Shown here piece by piece: positions 23,632 through 32,792 of a DNA stretch of 64,000 nucleotides (its first letter is position 1; each line of letters starts with the position of its first letter). The DNA lies in contig CAVZIK010000006.1 of assembly GCA_963775295.1 (NCBI GenBank), forward strand, positions 434,001-498,000, written 5' to 3'. The notes beneath the pieces are model-generated. The model had not been told where the DNA came from and did not search any database. It saw only the letters and a list, made by a program, of their open reading frames with translations. The position numbers and the translations under genes are program-made. The stretch comes from JAMDEO01 sp963775295 (GTDB taxonomy: Bacteria; Actinomycetota; Thermoleophilia; RBG-16-64-13).

Positions 23632-25871
23632 TGCTCGTCCTTCCAGGGCCAGTTCAGTGACTCTTCGGCCTGGACGCTCGGCGACACCTCAGGAGCTTCC
23701 GCTGGGCAAGTAGCTTCGTTGGAGACAACGCAGGCGATCGACTGCGGTTCCTGTACGGTCCGGGCCATCCTCCTTCGCCGGCGCCACAGGATTGCGCGCC
23801 ATGCTGACAGCCCCAAGAGCAAGAGCCAGCCAATGACCTCAAGTACTTGGCCGATGGTGTTGGCGGCGGTCCTCCCGTAGTACAGGGTGACATGGCTCTG
23901 CGTCGGAATGACCATCATAAATGACGGCGACACCAAGAACGGCCCCTCGGCCCCCTTCACGTGCCAGTTGGGAAAGTAAGAGATCTTGATCCAGTGCGGC
24001 TGCCCGATGGCAGTGGTGTCGAAGGACAAGCTCTCGTTTTCGAAATCCTCGTTGGTAACCCGTCCCTCAGTGTTGATGGGAACGACAGGCGGCGTGGCCG
24101 ACTGGTCAGGCGAGATAGATGGGAATCCCTGAAGGGCTTTCTCGCCCTTGTCGAGCACGATTGGAGTCGTGAGGGCGTCGGGGCTGAGATACCAATCGAC
24201 TGCCATGTCGCGCCATTCACTCACCGGCAGGCTCACGCGAACGGGCTGATTCTTCATCACTTCCACGTACCCGCTTGCGCCCGAGATCCTAAAGATGTTG
24301 TAGTCACCAAAGGTGGCGAGAAGCTCGGCCCGGGAATCGGCGAGCACGGCGCTGGTCACCTCTGGAGTCACGGTCAGGAAGTAGGCGATGTTCATGAGTT
24401 GCAGGTGCGTAAGCCCCTGGGGCACGTTCAGCGGAGGGTATTTCACACCGATAATGGCGTTGCTAGGCTCCTTGGAAAGTTCCGCCTGGTTGATGAAGTG
24501 GAACGGCGCGGTGATGGAAGCTTCCATCAGCGTGCCCTCCATCGTGTCGAGCTTGGTCCAGTAGGGAATGAGTTCGAACGCGCGGGGGGTGCCGAACTCG
24601 TCGATCTGCTGCGAGTGCTCCACCATCACTCGGCCTGGAGCCAAGGTGTTCAAGAAGTTGTTGATCTCCTGGTACTGACCCCAAACCGGCTTGCCCTCAT
24701 ATCCGGAGTAGTTCCATTTGATCCAGCCGGCAGCGGTGGTGCTCGTGATGATGATCACTGCCCCCAGCACGATCGCTACCACGGGCAGGTACACGCGCCG
24801 GGCGGTACGGCCCCGCGAGCGGAAGAGATCGCGCAGCATCACTGTAAAGGGCCGCACGAACCACGTGGCCCCGTACGCGGCCCAGAAGTGTAGCGAAATG
24901 TACCAGAAGGGGAGGATCCTCGCGTTCCACAAACGCCCACTGGGGACTACCCAGAAGAGAATCAGTGTCATCACCGTGATCCAGGCCAGAGGCAGTAGCC
25001 TCTTCTCCTTTCGGGCCACACCGTAGGCCATGCCGACCAGGCCAAGCGCGGCCACCGGGAGAAGCTGCATCGGCACCAGGTCCGTGATGGAGTGGAGTTG
25101 GTCCCAGGCCATGTGGGCGGACCACTGCAGGTCCACCGCGAACGGGATGGACCAGAACGCCGACAAACAGAAACCAACGGCGGCAACGCCGGCGAGATAC
25201 CCCAAGGACCGCCAACGTGGGTGCACCAGCAGCAAACCAGGGACGATGAAGACCAACACGAAGGTAGTCACGATATGAGACATGACCAGGGCCATGAGGA
25301 TTAGACAGTTGAGAACGAAGAGCATGTTGAGGCGAGGCTTCTCTATCCCCCGATACAGAGTGCCCAGGAGGAGGAATACGAGCGAGAAACTCAGCATATA
25401 GCCAAATTCGCCCGCGAGCGTGCTCAGAATGTTCCCGCCATAGATGGAGTAGCTCTCCATGAGCAAGAAGACCAAAGCGAAAACCGCAGCGAGCACGGGG
25501 AAGGGCCTGCGGACGCGCCACAGCCTTCCCATCGCGTAGGCGGCGGCGGGAAGCGCAAAGACGCCCAGGACCGTGACGAGTTTAAACGCGAGCTGGTAAG
25601 GCATGAACCAGTCAAGAACGGCAATGAGCAGGAACGGGAAGGGAAAATAGAAGGTCAGCATGGGCATACCGGCGTACCAGCCGGGCGCCCACCCGGTGAG
25701 ACGGAAGTGGGGCAGCAGTTCCTGAATGAGATATTGCGCCGGGTAATGGTGCGCGCCGGTATCTCCACCAGCGGTGGTCGTCAGACTGAAGAGCAGACCA
25801 GGCTTGTAGAAGATGAAAAGCGTGGTATAGATGGCCAGGAACGCGATAACCGTGGGAAGCCAATCCCACAA
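23628..25871 (-). CDS. Large polytopic membrane protein (PTPS-related/GT-C-like)
   Basis: A 747-aa protein with about 11-13 membrane helices in the first 430 residues, a first extracytoplasmic loop holding GGDTGAHHYPAQYL (the Asp-containing loop typical of GT-C sugar transferases and of 6-pyruvoyl-tetrahydropterin-synthase-related membrane proteins), a soluble extracytoplasmic domain to about 690, one more helix near 665-690 and a charged tail. It probably acts on lipid-linked sugar or polymer outside the membrane. TTG start at 25871. It is the third gene of a GtrA-GT2-membrane protein operon, 28 bases after the GT2 gene, and meets the upstream Fe-S gene tail-to-tail with a 4-base overlap. 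Confidence 0.82.
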   Translation of the reverse strand: MWDWLPTVIAFLAIYTTLFIFYKPGLLFSLTTTAGGDTGAHHYPAQYLIQELLPHFRLTGWAPGWYAGMPMLTFYFPFPFLLIAVLDWFMPYQLAFKLVTVLGVFALPAAAYAMGRLWRVRRPFPVLAAVFALVFLLMESYSIYGGNILSTLAGEFGYMLSFSLVFLLLGTLYRGIEKPRLNMLFVLNCLILMALVMSHIVTTFVLVFIVPGLLLVHPRWRSLGYLAGVAAVGFCLSAFWSIPFAVDLQWSAHMAWDQLHSITDLVPMQLLPVAALGLVGMAYGVARKEKRLLPLAWITVMTLILFWVVPSGRLWNARILPFWYISLHFWAAYGATWFVRPFTVMLRDLFRSRGRTARRVYLPVVAIVLGAVIIITSTTAAGWIKWNYSGYEGKPVWGQYQEINNFLNTLAPGRVMVEHSQQIDEFGTPRAFELIPYWTKLDTMEGTLMEASITAPFHFINQAELSKEPSNAIIGVKYPPLNVPQGLTHLQLMNIAYFLTVTPEVTSAVLADSRAELLATFGDYNIFRISGASGYVEVMKNQPVRVSLPVSEWRDMAVDWYLSPDALTTPIVLDKGEKALQGFPSISPDQSATPPVVPINTEGRVTNEDFENESLSFDTTAIGQPHWIKISYFPNWHVKGAEGPFLVSPSFMMVIPTQSHVTLYYGRTAANTIGQVLEVIGWLLLLGLSAWRAILWRRRRRMARTVQEPQSIACVVSNEATCPAEAPEVSPSVQAEESLNWPWKDEH

Positions 25872-25899
25872 AGTTCCACTCTCGACCAGATCTTCGCGC

Positions 25900-26670
25900 T
25901 TAGGACCCAGCGTTCCCCTCCCTCCACAGTATGACCCGAAGCCTCAGCAGATTCTTCATAGTCCGCGGTATGCGACGTACTATAGACGAACGCGCCTTCC
26001 TTTTCTCCTCCACTTTCACCGGAATAGCCCGCACCACGATCCCGGCGCGACGAGCGCGGATAATTAATTCTGTGTCGAACACGTCGGTCGTAAGCACGGT
26101 CTGGGGGGCGAACCTCTGCACGACATCCCGGCTAAGGGCCTTCATGCCGTGAGTGTCGTCCATGCGCGGGTCGAAAAGTATGCGAAGGATGGTCGTGAAT
26201 CCCAGCGACACCATGTGCCGGGCCGAGGAGCGCCGGTCCTCAGCTCCGGGCATGAGCTTGCTGCCCACTACGATGCCGGCGTCGGTGTCGGCCAGCAGGT
26301 CGCCCGCTGCGAGCATGAATGGCACGTCGTGGAAGTCGATATCGAAGTTGACCACGAAATCGCCCCTTCCCCGCAGCATCCCGGTTTTCATGGCTTCACC
26401 GTAGTCGGGCACCGGAACACGCAACGCGTGAATGAGGGGATTCTGGGACGCTAAAGAGTCGGCGATCGCGGGCGTCTTATCGGAACTGCCGTTCTCCGCC
26501 AAGATGAGTTCGTAGTCGACGTTGCGCTTCTCGAGTTCTCCCGTCAACTCAGAGACCTCAGCCTCCAGACAGTCCGCCTCGTTGTGGATGGGGATGACTA
26601 TCGAATATCGGGGAGCGGCGAGACGTAGCATAGCTTCGGCCTCAGAGACCGATGCGGGTTGCTCAACCAT
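25900..26670 (-). CDS. Family 2 glycosyltransferase (dolichyl/polyprenyl-phosphate sugar synthase type)
   Basis: A 256-aa soluble GT-A enzyme: YSIVIPIHNEADCLE at the start, LAENGSSDKT for nucleotide binding, and VNFDIDFHD in place of the usual DxD loop. It lacks C-terminal membrane helices. Such enzymes charge polyprenyl phosphate with a sugar in the cytoplasm. ATG at 26670 lies within the GtrA gene (8-base overlap) with GGGGA 5 bases upstream, so they are coupled: GT2 loads the lipid, GtrA would flip it, and the large membrane protein could use it. Confidence 0.9.
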   Translation of the reverse strand: MVEQPASVSEAEAMLRLAAPRYSIVIPIHNEADCLEAEVSELTGELEKRNVDYELILAENGSSDKTPAIADSLASQNPLIHALRVPVPDYGEAMKTGMLRGRGDFVVNFDIDFHDVPFMLAAGDLLADTDAGIVVGSKLMPGAEDRRSSARHMVSLGFTTILRILFDPRMDDTHGMKALSRDVVQRFAPQTVLTTDVFDTELIIRARRAGIVVRAIPVKVEEKRKARSSIVRRIPRTMKNLLRLRVILWREGNAGS

Positions 26671-27178
26671 CGTTGTCCCCTTTCAGAGCTGTGTGCCTGA
26701 AGGCCAGGTAGCGGCTGCCTACGAAATTCCATGCCACCGTGACGACGGCGGCGGCGAAGGCCTTGCTCATGCGCACCAGGAACGTACCTTCACCCACCCA
26801 GAGTCCGAGCAGAGTAAAGACGACCACGTTCACGGCAAGCGGCGGCAGGTTCACGAGAAAGAACAGGGCAAACTCCCGTCTGCCCCGGGCAGATCGGGCC
26901 GCTCCAAAAGTCCAATACTTGTTCCAGAAGAAACTGTTGCAGATGCCGAGCACGTACGACATGGCTTTCGCAGCAATTTCGGGCATGCCGGGAATGAGTC
27001 CTATCAGATAGAAAGCGCCAAGATCAACGAGGGTGTTTACCAGGCCAACGATGATGAAGCGGACCAACTGCCCCGCCATCCGCTCGCGACGCAGAACGCG
27101 CGGAACCATTCGCCTGTGCCATGGCTCCTGCGAAGACGCGCCCTCTTGAGTGTGGGGAAACGTGGGAACGGAACTCAC
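26663..27178 (-). CDS. GtrA-family membrane protein (probable sugar-lipid flippase)
   Basis: 171 aa with four predicted membrane helices and the GtrA opening LVRFIIVGLVNTLVDLGAF; further on SYVLGICNSFFWNKYWTF is typical of the family. GtrA proteins are thought to move undecaprenyl-phosphate-sugars across the membrane. The first 35 residues are a polar extension. First gene of the three-gene minus-strand operon. Confidence 0.92.
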   Translation of the reverse strand: MSSVPTFPHTQEGASSQEPWHRRMVPRVLRRERMAGQLVRFIIVGLVNTLVDLGAFYLIGLIPGMPEIAAKAMSYVLGICNSFFWNKYWTFGAARSARGRREFALFFLVNLPPLAVNVVVFTLLGLWVGEGTFLVRMSKAFAAAVVTVAWNFVGSRYLAFRHTALKGDNDG

Positions 27179-27273
27179 AAACCCTCAACAGTCCGGTGAC
27201 ATGACTTGCCGGTGGCAAGCGGTCTATATGCTAACATCCCTCATCCATTCGAGCCCCTCTTGGCGACGATAAC

Positions 27274-28614
27274 GTGAAGCGAATTACTGTGGCCTTCCGC
27301 ACCCTCGGGTGCAAACTCAATCAATGCGAGACAGCTCAGATGCAGGAGATACTCACTGCCTCGGGCTACAGGCTCGTGGACTGGGATGCTCCTGCCGATA
27401 TCCGGGTCGTCAACACCTGCACTGTGACGGCTAAAAGCGACAGAACGTGCCGCCGAGAAATACGTCTCGCGAAACGAACCGACCCGAACTGCCTAGTTGC
27501 TGTTACAGGATGCTATGCCCAGGTGGATCCGGGGGGGGTGGCTGCCATCCCCGGAGTCGACCTGGTACTGGGCAACATTGAGAAGCTGGCCATCGCCGAA
27601 CATCTGGAGGGCGTCGTTGTCGGCAAAGCGCCGTCCACCAGGGTCTCGGCTTATCCGGAATCCCCCTGGTTCGATCAAGAGTTCATCTCCCATTTCTACG
27701 GCTATACGCGCGCCTTCCTCAAGATCCAGACTGGGTGTGATTCCCGTTGCGCCTATTGCATCATCCCGCTTGCGCGGGGGCCCGCACGGAGTATGCCTCG
27801 CGCTCAGGTCTTGGAGCAGGCGAGACTGCTAGGCAGTCGGGATTTCAAGGAGATCGTCCTCACCGGTATCAACCTGGGTAGCTGGGGCCGAGATTCCGCT
27901 GAGGGCGCGCTGGCGGAGTTGCTGCAGGCACTCGTTGAAGACAAAGGCCCCGCGCTTCGGACACTCCGCTATCGGCTGAGTTCTATCGAGCCTCTGGAAG
28001 TTGACAGCCGGCTGCTTGACGTCGTTGAGGGAGCGGGTGATCGGGTCGCGCACCACCTTCACCTTCCCCTTCAGAGCGGCTCCCCTTCTGTCCTTCGCCG
28101 CATGAACCGCCCTTATGAACCCGCAGCGTACCTCCGCATCGCAGGCGAGGTGGTGCGCCGCTTCCCGGATGCGGCCCTTGGAGCGGATGTCATCGTGGGT
28201 TTTCCGGGCGAGACCGACGCCGAGTTCGAAGAATCGCTCGCTTTCGTGGAGTCGGCCCCGCTCAACTATCTGCACGTCTTCAGCTACAGTGACAGACGGG
28301 GAACGGCGGCTTCAGCTATGGGACAGAAGATCCATCCCGACGTCATCCACGAACGTAGTTTGCGCATGCGGAGGTTAGGAGAACTAAAAGTAATGGACTT
28401 CCGTAAGAGACTGGCTGGGTCGATGCAGCGGGCCTTGGTCTTGAGGGAGAGGAGTGACGAGGGACGTCTTGTGGCCCTTACCGGCAACTATGCCGAGGTG
28501 CTCGTCACCGCGGACGACTCTCTGATGAACCGGTTTGCCCGCGTCATTCTGGATGAGCAGCGTGCCGACGGACGCTGGGAGGCCACAACCCTCGCCTTCG
28601 AGGAGGTCGATTGA
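27274..28614 (+). CDS. mtaB: tRNA (N6-threonylcarbamoyladenosine(37)-C2)-methylthiotransferase MtaB
   Basis: A 446-aa methylthiotransferase: N-terminal cluster-binding domain with Cys13 (TLGCKLNQ), Cys49 (VNTCTVT) and Cys80 (VTGCYAQ), the radical SAM site CDSRCAYC (Cys155/159/162), and a C-terminal TRAM domain. The TLGCKLNQCET start distinguishes MtaB from MiaB and RimO. It turns t6A37 into ms2t6A37 in tRNAs reading ANN codons. GTG start at 27274; no strong ribosome-binding site. It leads a tight run with dtd. Confidence 0.94.
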   Translation: MKRITVAFRTLGCKLNQCETAQMQEILTASGYRLVDWDAPADIRVVNTCTVTAKSDRTCRREIRLAKRTDPNCLVAVTGCYAQVDPGGVAAIPGVDLVLGNIEKLAIAEHLEGVVVGKAPSTRVSAYPESPWFDQEFISHFYGYTRAFLKIQTGCDSRCAYCIIPLARGPARSMPRAQVLEQARLLGSRDFKEIVLTGINLGSWGRDSAEGALAELLQALVEDKGPALRTLRYRLSSIEPLEVDSRLLDVVEGAGDRVAHHLHLPLQSGSPSVLRRMNRPYEPAAYLRIAGEVVRRFPDAALGADVIVGFPGETDAEFEESLAFVESAPLNYLHVFSYSDRRGTAASAMGQKIHPDVIHERSLRMRRLGELKVMDFRKRLAGSMQRALVLRERSDEGRLVALTGNYAEVLVTADDSLMNRFARVILDEQRADGRWEATTLAFEEVD

Positions 28615-28633
28615 GACTCCGGCAGACTGTCTG

Positions 28634-29119
28634 ATGCGCGCCGTCGTCCAAAGGGTCGCCTGCGCTGCCGTGCAGGTCGACGGATCCACCCTCGGTAAGA
28701 TCGACCGAGGGGTTCTCCTGTTGGTGGGAGTGGGCCGGACTGACGACGCCCGCGAAGCGGCGGCCCTTGCCGAGAAGATCGCTAACCTTCGGATCTTCCC
28801 GGATGGCGAGAGCAAGTCTAATCTTTCCTTGCTCGATACGGGCGGAGCCGCGTTGGTGGTCAGCCAGTTCACCCTCTACGCCGACTGCCGCCGCGGGCGA
28901 AGGCCGTCGTTTACCGACGCTGCCGGCCCCGTTCAGGCTGAAGCTCTGGTAGGAGAGTTTCGCTTGGCGCTTGAGCGGCTGGGCATACGCACCGGGTCCG
29001 GGCAGTTCGGGGCACACATGGTAGTTACCCTCACCAACGACGGCCCGTATACCGTTATTTTGGACACGCAGGATCTATCCGTTCCGGGGTCTGGGCGGGG
29101 CATGCCCGTGGGACACTGA
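28634..29119 (+). CDS. dtd: D-aminoacyl-tRNA deacylase
   Basis: 161 aa, full length for Dtd. It starts MRAVVQRV, with the catalytic SQFTLYAD motif and the cross-subunit motif TNDGPYTV near the C-terminus (usual NxPVT; here GPYT). It removes D-amino acids and glycine from tRNA. ATG at 28634 is the family start; the longer frame from 28535 overlaps mtaB and is a shadow. 19 bases separate it from mtaB. Confidence 0.95.
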   Translation: MRAVVQRVACAAVQVDGSTLGKIDRGVLLLVGVGRTDDAREAAALAEKIANLRIFPDGESKSNLSLLDTGGAALVVSQFTLYADCRRGRRPSFTDAAGPVQAEALVGEFRLALERLGIRTGSGQFGAHMVVTLTNDGPYTVILDTQDLSVPGSGRGMPVGH

Positions 29120-29120
29120 C

Positions 29121-29939
29121 GTGTCTTATCCCGACTACCACACGCACACTTCCCGCTGCGGCCATGCCGTGGGTTCTCCGGAGGAATACGTCCAGGAAGC
29201 TCTCGCCCTAGGACTGTCCGGAATTGGCATTGCCGACCATCTCCCTCTGCTTCCCGAATCCGATCCCACCATCTCTATGGATCTGTGCCATCTCGACGGT
29301 TACGTTCAAGAGGTTCGCCGGCTCAAGCACGAGCACCCAGGCTACGTCCTGCTGGGGGTCGAGGCCGACTATCGTCCCCACACCATCTCCGAAGTAAAGA
29401 CTCTTCTCAACAGCCACCCCTTCGACTACGTCATCGGCTCGGTGCATTATCTCGGAGCGTGGGGCCTCGACGATGAGAGGCAGATTGACGAATACCTGGG
29501 TCGAGATGTCGACGACGTCTGGATAGAGTATTTGGAACTGGTCGGTGACGCTGCAGAGTCCGGGGCTTTCACTATCCTGGGTCACTTGGATCTGGCGAAG
29601 AAGTTCGGCTACCGTCCGTCCCGTGTCCTCACTCGGGAACTGGACAGACTGGTAGAGCGAGTGGCAGGCGCGGGAGTGCTTGTGGAAATAAATACGGCCG
29701 GGCTCCACAAGCCTGTTGGGGAGGCGTACCCAGCCCCCGGCATTCTCTCCCGTCTCCGTGAGGCCGGCGTCGAGATCACGTTCGGGTCAGACGCTCATCG
29801 GCCAAGCGAAGTCGGGCGCGACTTCGCTCGCGCGGTCGAGTTGGCCCGTACTGCAGGTTTCACGAGATTTGCGTCGCTCGATGCAGGCGTGGAAGGCGCT
29901 AGAGCACGCGTGCGGCTGAATCCGCTACCATCTCGGTGA
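29121..29939 (+). CDS. PHP-type histidinol-phosphatase family protein (HisJ-like)
   Basis: A 272-aa PHP-domain phosphatase: DYHTHTSRCGHA at the start, IADHLPLLP, GVEADY, GSVHYLGAW, LGHLDLAKKFGY and FGSDAHRPSE hold the metal ligands in family order. HisJ-type enzymes dephosphorylate histidinol phosphate, but no other his gene is near, so a different small phosphoester is possible. GTG start 1 base after the dtd stop. Confidence 0.85.
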   Translation: MSYPDYHTHTSRCGHAVGSPEEYVQEALALGLSGIGIADHLPLLPESDPTISMDLCHLDGYVQEVRRLKHEHPGYVLLGVEADYRPHTISEVKTLLNSHPFDYVIGSVHYLGAWGLDDERQIDEYLGRDVDDVWIEYLELVGDAAESGAFTILGHLDLAKKFGYRPSRVLTRELDRLVERVAGAGVLVEINTAGLHKPVGEAYPAPGILSRLREAGVEITFGSDAHRPSEVGRDFARAVELARTAGFTRFASLDAGVEGARARVRLNPLPSR

Positions 29940-30811
29940 TGAAGGCAACCGTCATCTACAACCCATACGCGGGAAGGGGACGGGGCGGAGCGATAGCGTC
30001 CGCCGTCGATGACTGCCTCACAGGTCATGGCCTGGACGTGGCTCTTCACGCCACTCAAGCCTCTGAGGAAGCGACACGTATCGCAAGCACGCACGCCGGA
30101 GAGACGGACATAGTCGTCGCGGTCGGTGGAGACGGTACCGTCAACGAGGTCGTAAACGGCATGGCCGGCAGCAAGGCCCGCCTCGGAATCGTTCCGGCGG
30201 GGACAGTGAACGTCCTCGCTCTCGAGTTAGGGATACCCTTTCAGGTTGAACGTGCGTGCTCCATCATCGCGGGGGGCAACACGCGCCTAATGGACTTGGG
30301 TCGGGTCAACCATCGGAAGTTCATCCTAATGATGGGTGCGGGCATTGACGCGCTGACGATCAGAAACATCGACCCTAGGGCAAAGAAGCGTTTTCGTGAG
30401 TTGGCGTTCCTTTCTACGGGGCTCCGGCAGGGCTTCGCCAAACCTCCCCAGGTCTTTCTCGTCCGGGTCAACGGTGAAGAGCACCGCGTCACCTTCTTGG
30501 TGGCCGGAAACAGCCGCTATTATGGTGGGCGGTTCGGCATCACCACAGACGCCGATCCAACCGATGGTCTGCTTGACGTCCTGATGTTCAAAGGAACCAG
30601 CGTTGCAAGTCTCAGCGTCTTCTGGCTGGGGGTACCGACGGGGCTTCACCTACACAACCGAGACGTCACGTACGTCCGGGCGGAAAACGCGGAGGTTTTG
30701 CCAGTCGACACGGAACATGTGGTCTGGTATCAGACGGACGGAGAACTAGCGGGGCGCCTGCCGGCGACCCTGGGAATCGACCATCACGCAATCGAAATCC
30801 TTGTGCCATAA
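29939..30811 (+). CDS. Diacylglycerol/sphingosine kinase-like lipid kinase (DagK/YegS family)
   Basis: 291 aa. The catalytic domain shows IYNPYAGRGRGG, the nucleotide-binding GGDGTVNEVVNG and GIVPAGTVNVLA; the second half is the beta-rich lipid domain (LDLLRVNHRKF-like region through YYGGRFGITTDADPTDG). Such kinases phosphorylate diacylglycerol or related lipids at the membrane. ATG at 29939 follows a GTG at 29936; either overlaps the PHP gene stop. Confidence 0.9.
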   Translation: MKATVIYNPYAGRGRGGAIASAVDDCLTGHGLDVALHATQASEEATRIASTHAGETDIVVAVGGDGTVNEVVNGMAGSKARLGIVPAGTVNVLALELGIPFQVERACSIIAGGNTRLMDLGRVNHRKFILMMGAGIDALTIRNIDPRAKKRFRELAFLSTGLRQGFAKPPQVFLVRVNGEEHRVTFLVAGNSRYYGGRFGITTDADPTDGLLDVLMFKGTSVASLSVFWLGVPTGLHLHNRDVTYVRAENAEVLPVDTEHVVWYQTDGELAGRLPATLGIDHHAIEILVP

Positions 30812-30829
30812 ACCGAACGGGGTAGTCAA

Positions 30830-31459
30830 ATGACTCAACCAGCAACTGCGGAGAAGATCTTCTGGGGGCGGATGGCCCTGTCTATGGTGGTTTTGACGGT
30901 CGTCCTGGCATTCGGCTTCGTGGCCGTCGGTTGTTCCACCTCCAATTCAGACTCAGTTACGACAAGCAGCACCGTGGCCGCCGAAAAATCCGGAAGTACG
31001 GGCACGAGCGCCCCTACCCGATTGGTTGTGGGAGGCAAGACCGCCGAGGAGTACGCAGCCCAGATCCCCGATCTGCAAAAAGCGGTAGACGCAAACCCCA
31101 GCGACCTTACCGCCCTTCAGAACCTCGCCGTGGCCCAATACAATTCGGGCAAATATGACGAGGCTGCGGCCACGTACGACAAGATGCTCAAGCTCAAAGA
31201 TGATCCGACAGTTCACAACAACTACGGCAACGTACTTCGCGACGAGAAGAAGCTCGATGAAGCGCAAACCCAGTACAGGGCAGCCATTGCTGGCGACCCA
31301 TCCCTCGTCGCGCCGTATATCAACCTCGCTCAGATTTTGGCGGCCGACAAGAATATCTCTGAGGCGGAGAAGGTCCTCGACCAAGGGGTCGCCCACACGG
31401 CGGGAGAGGACAAACAACGCCTGCAGGACTACAAGGCGACGATCAGTGGGGCGAAATAG
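30830..31459 (+). CDS. TPR-repeat lipoprotein
   Basis: A 209-aa lipoprotein: hydrophobic signal (about 14-31), lipobox VAVGC with Cys35, Ser/Thr-rich linker, then three to four tetratricopeptide repeats (LQNLAVAQYNSGKYDEAAATY, VHNNYGNVLRDEKKLDEA, INLAQILAADKNISEAEKV in part). It probably scaffolds protein contacts outside the membrane. It starts 18 bases after the lipid kinase gene. Confidence 0.86.
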   Translation: MTQPATAEKIFWGRMALSMVVLTVVLAFGFVAVGCSTSNSDSVTTSSTVAAEKSGSTGTSAPTRLVVGGKTAEEYAAQIPDLQKAVDANPSDLTALQNLAVAQYNSGKYDEAAATYDKMLKLKDDPTVHNNYGNVLRDEKKLDEAQTQYRAAIAGDPSLVAPYINLAQILAADKNISEAEKVLDQGVAHTAGEDKQRLQDYKATISGAK

Positions 31460-31677
31460 GGTCCCTCCCCGGGGGGTTCGACGCTGAGCAGGACTCCGAA
31501 GCGAACGGCGGATCCCAGGCGTAGATTAGTTAGCGGTCGCCGTGAGGGCCACGCTGCCGGTGGACCTCGACGTAGTGGCAGGTCCGCTCTTCCCAAGCCC
31601 CCACATAACCGAGCCTTTGCGGCGGGGCAACCCTGTCGGGGCTATTCAAGCTGCCGTGAAGACAACCTTCATAACAA

Positions 31678-31708
31678 GGGCCCGGTCTCCAGCAAAGAGA
31701 CCGGGCCC
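31678..31708. terminator. Strong terminator at the end of the liv operon (bidirectional)
   Basis: GGGCCCGGTCTC (31678-31689) pairs with GAGACCGGGCCC (31697-31708), 12 bp, 7-base loop. T-rich bases follow on the plus strand (CCTTTCTT) and a short T pair on the minus strand. It lies 26 bases past the livM stop. The remaining gap 31460-31677 shows no gene. Confidence 0.75.
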
Positions 31709-31734
31709 CTTTCTTGAAAGAGTCGCTGGGCTGC

Positions 31735-32769
31735 CTACTCGGCCGCCGCACTCTCGGGAATCGCGCCGCCACCCCTCTGGAACAGACCCGGCACCCTGGT
31801 AATGATGCTCATGATCCCGCCTGGCATGAACTTCATGACCAGGATGATCAGAAGACCTGAAACGATCGGATGGTAACCGCCGAAGTAGATGTCGCCATAC
31901 GCGAACAGAGCACTAACGATCAGCGCCCCAATAACGGGACCGATGATCGTACCTGTGCCACCGAGGACCACCATGAGGATGGGGTAGAACAGCCAGTTCA
32001 TGTTGAACACGCTGGCCGGCTCCAAGTGAAACAGGTAGTAGCCGTAGATGGACCCTGCAACGCCAGCCATGAAAGCGCCGACGCAGAAGGCGAGAACCTT
32101 GTACTTCAGAACGCTGATGCCGTGGGAAGCAGCGGAGATCTCGTCTTCGCGGATCGCCCGCAGGGCAAGGCCGATTCTAGACCGCGTGAGGAGGTACACA
32201 ACGAGAGTCGCCAGGAAGGCCACCAATATAGCGACCCACCAGTAGATCCGCATGGTCGAGAACTTGCTCGCATCCAGATAGATACCGTTGGCTCCCCCGG
32301 TGATGTCTCCGCCCTTGACGAAGAGGACGTTGATGATCATACCCATGCCCAGAGTCCCGAAGGAGAAGTAGTCGCCGTGAAGCCGGGACAGCAGTGGTAC
32401 CCCGATGAGGAACGCGATGATGGTCGGCGCGATACCTGCGCAGATCATCAGGACCGGATCAAAGAAATAGTAGGTCTTCGTGGCGTTATGAAGCCACAGC
32501 ATCGCCATGCTGTAAGCGCCGAGACCGAAGAACGCGTTTTGCCCCAGGCTGATCTGCCCCGTGTAACCAGCTACCAGGTTCCACCCCTGGGCCACCGTGA
32601 GGTACACGCAGGTGATGAAGATGTAGTAGCCGAGATAGGACTTGTCGACGTCTACGTAGTACGGCATTAAGCCGAAGATGATCAGGACGACCACCGTTGC
32701 CCCAATTGAGACAAGGTTCCTCATCCCGACCTTTTCGTAAATTCCCTTTAGATTCATTTTGAGCGCCAT
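31735..32769 (-). CDS. livM: Branched-chain amino acid-type ABC permease LivM
   Basis: 344 aa, about 9-10 membrane helices, with the family core WNLVAGYTGQISLGQNAFFGLGAY split here as WNLVAGYTGQISLG plus QNAFFGLGAY, the GxxLLSRLHGDYFSFGTLG segment, and a cytosolic coupling loop ALRAIREDEISAAS. It forms the membrane channel with LivH. It is last of livG-livF-livH-livM, 23 bases after livH. The ligand of the group (amino acid, amide or other) depends on the several receptors near it. Confidence 0.95.
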   Translation of the reverse strand: MALKMNLKGIYEKVGMRNLVSIGATVVVLIIFGLMPYYVDVDKSYLGYYIFITCVYLTVAQGWNLVAGYTGQISLGQNAFFGLGAYSMAMLWLHNATKTYYFFDPVLMICAGIAPTIIAFLIGVPLLSRLHGDYFSFGTLGMGMIINVLFVKGGDITGGANGIYLDASKFSTMRIYWWVAILVAFLATLVVYLLTRSRIGLALRAIREDEISAASHGISVLKYKVLAFCVGAFMAGVAGSIYGYYLFHLEPASVFNMNWLFYPILMVVLGGTGTIIGPVIGALIVSALFAYGDIYFGGYHPIVSGLLIILVMKFMPGGIMSIITRVPGLFQRGGGAIPESAAAE

Positions 32770-32792
32770 CTCTTCCCTGAGTCTTTGTCAGG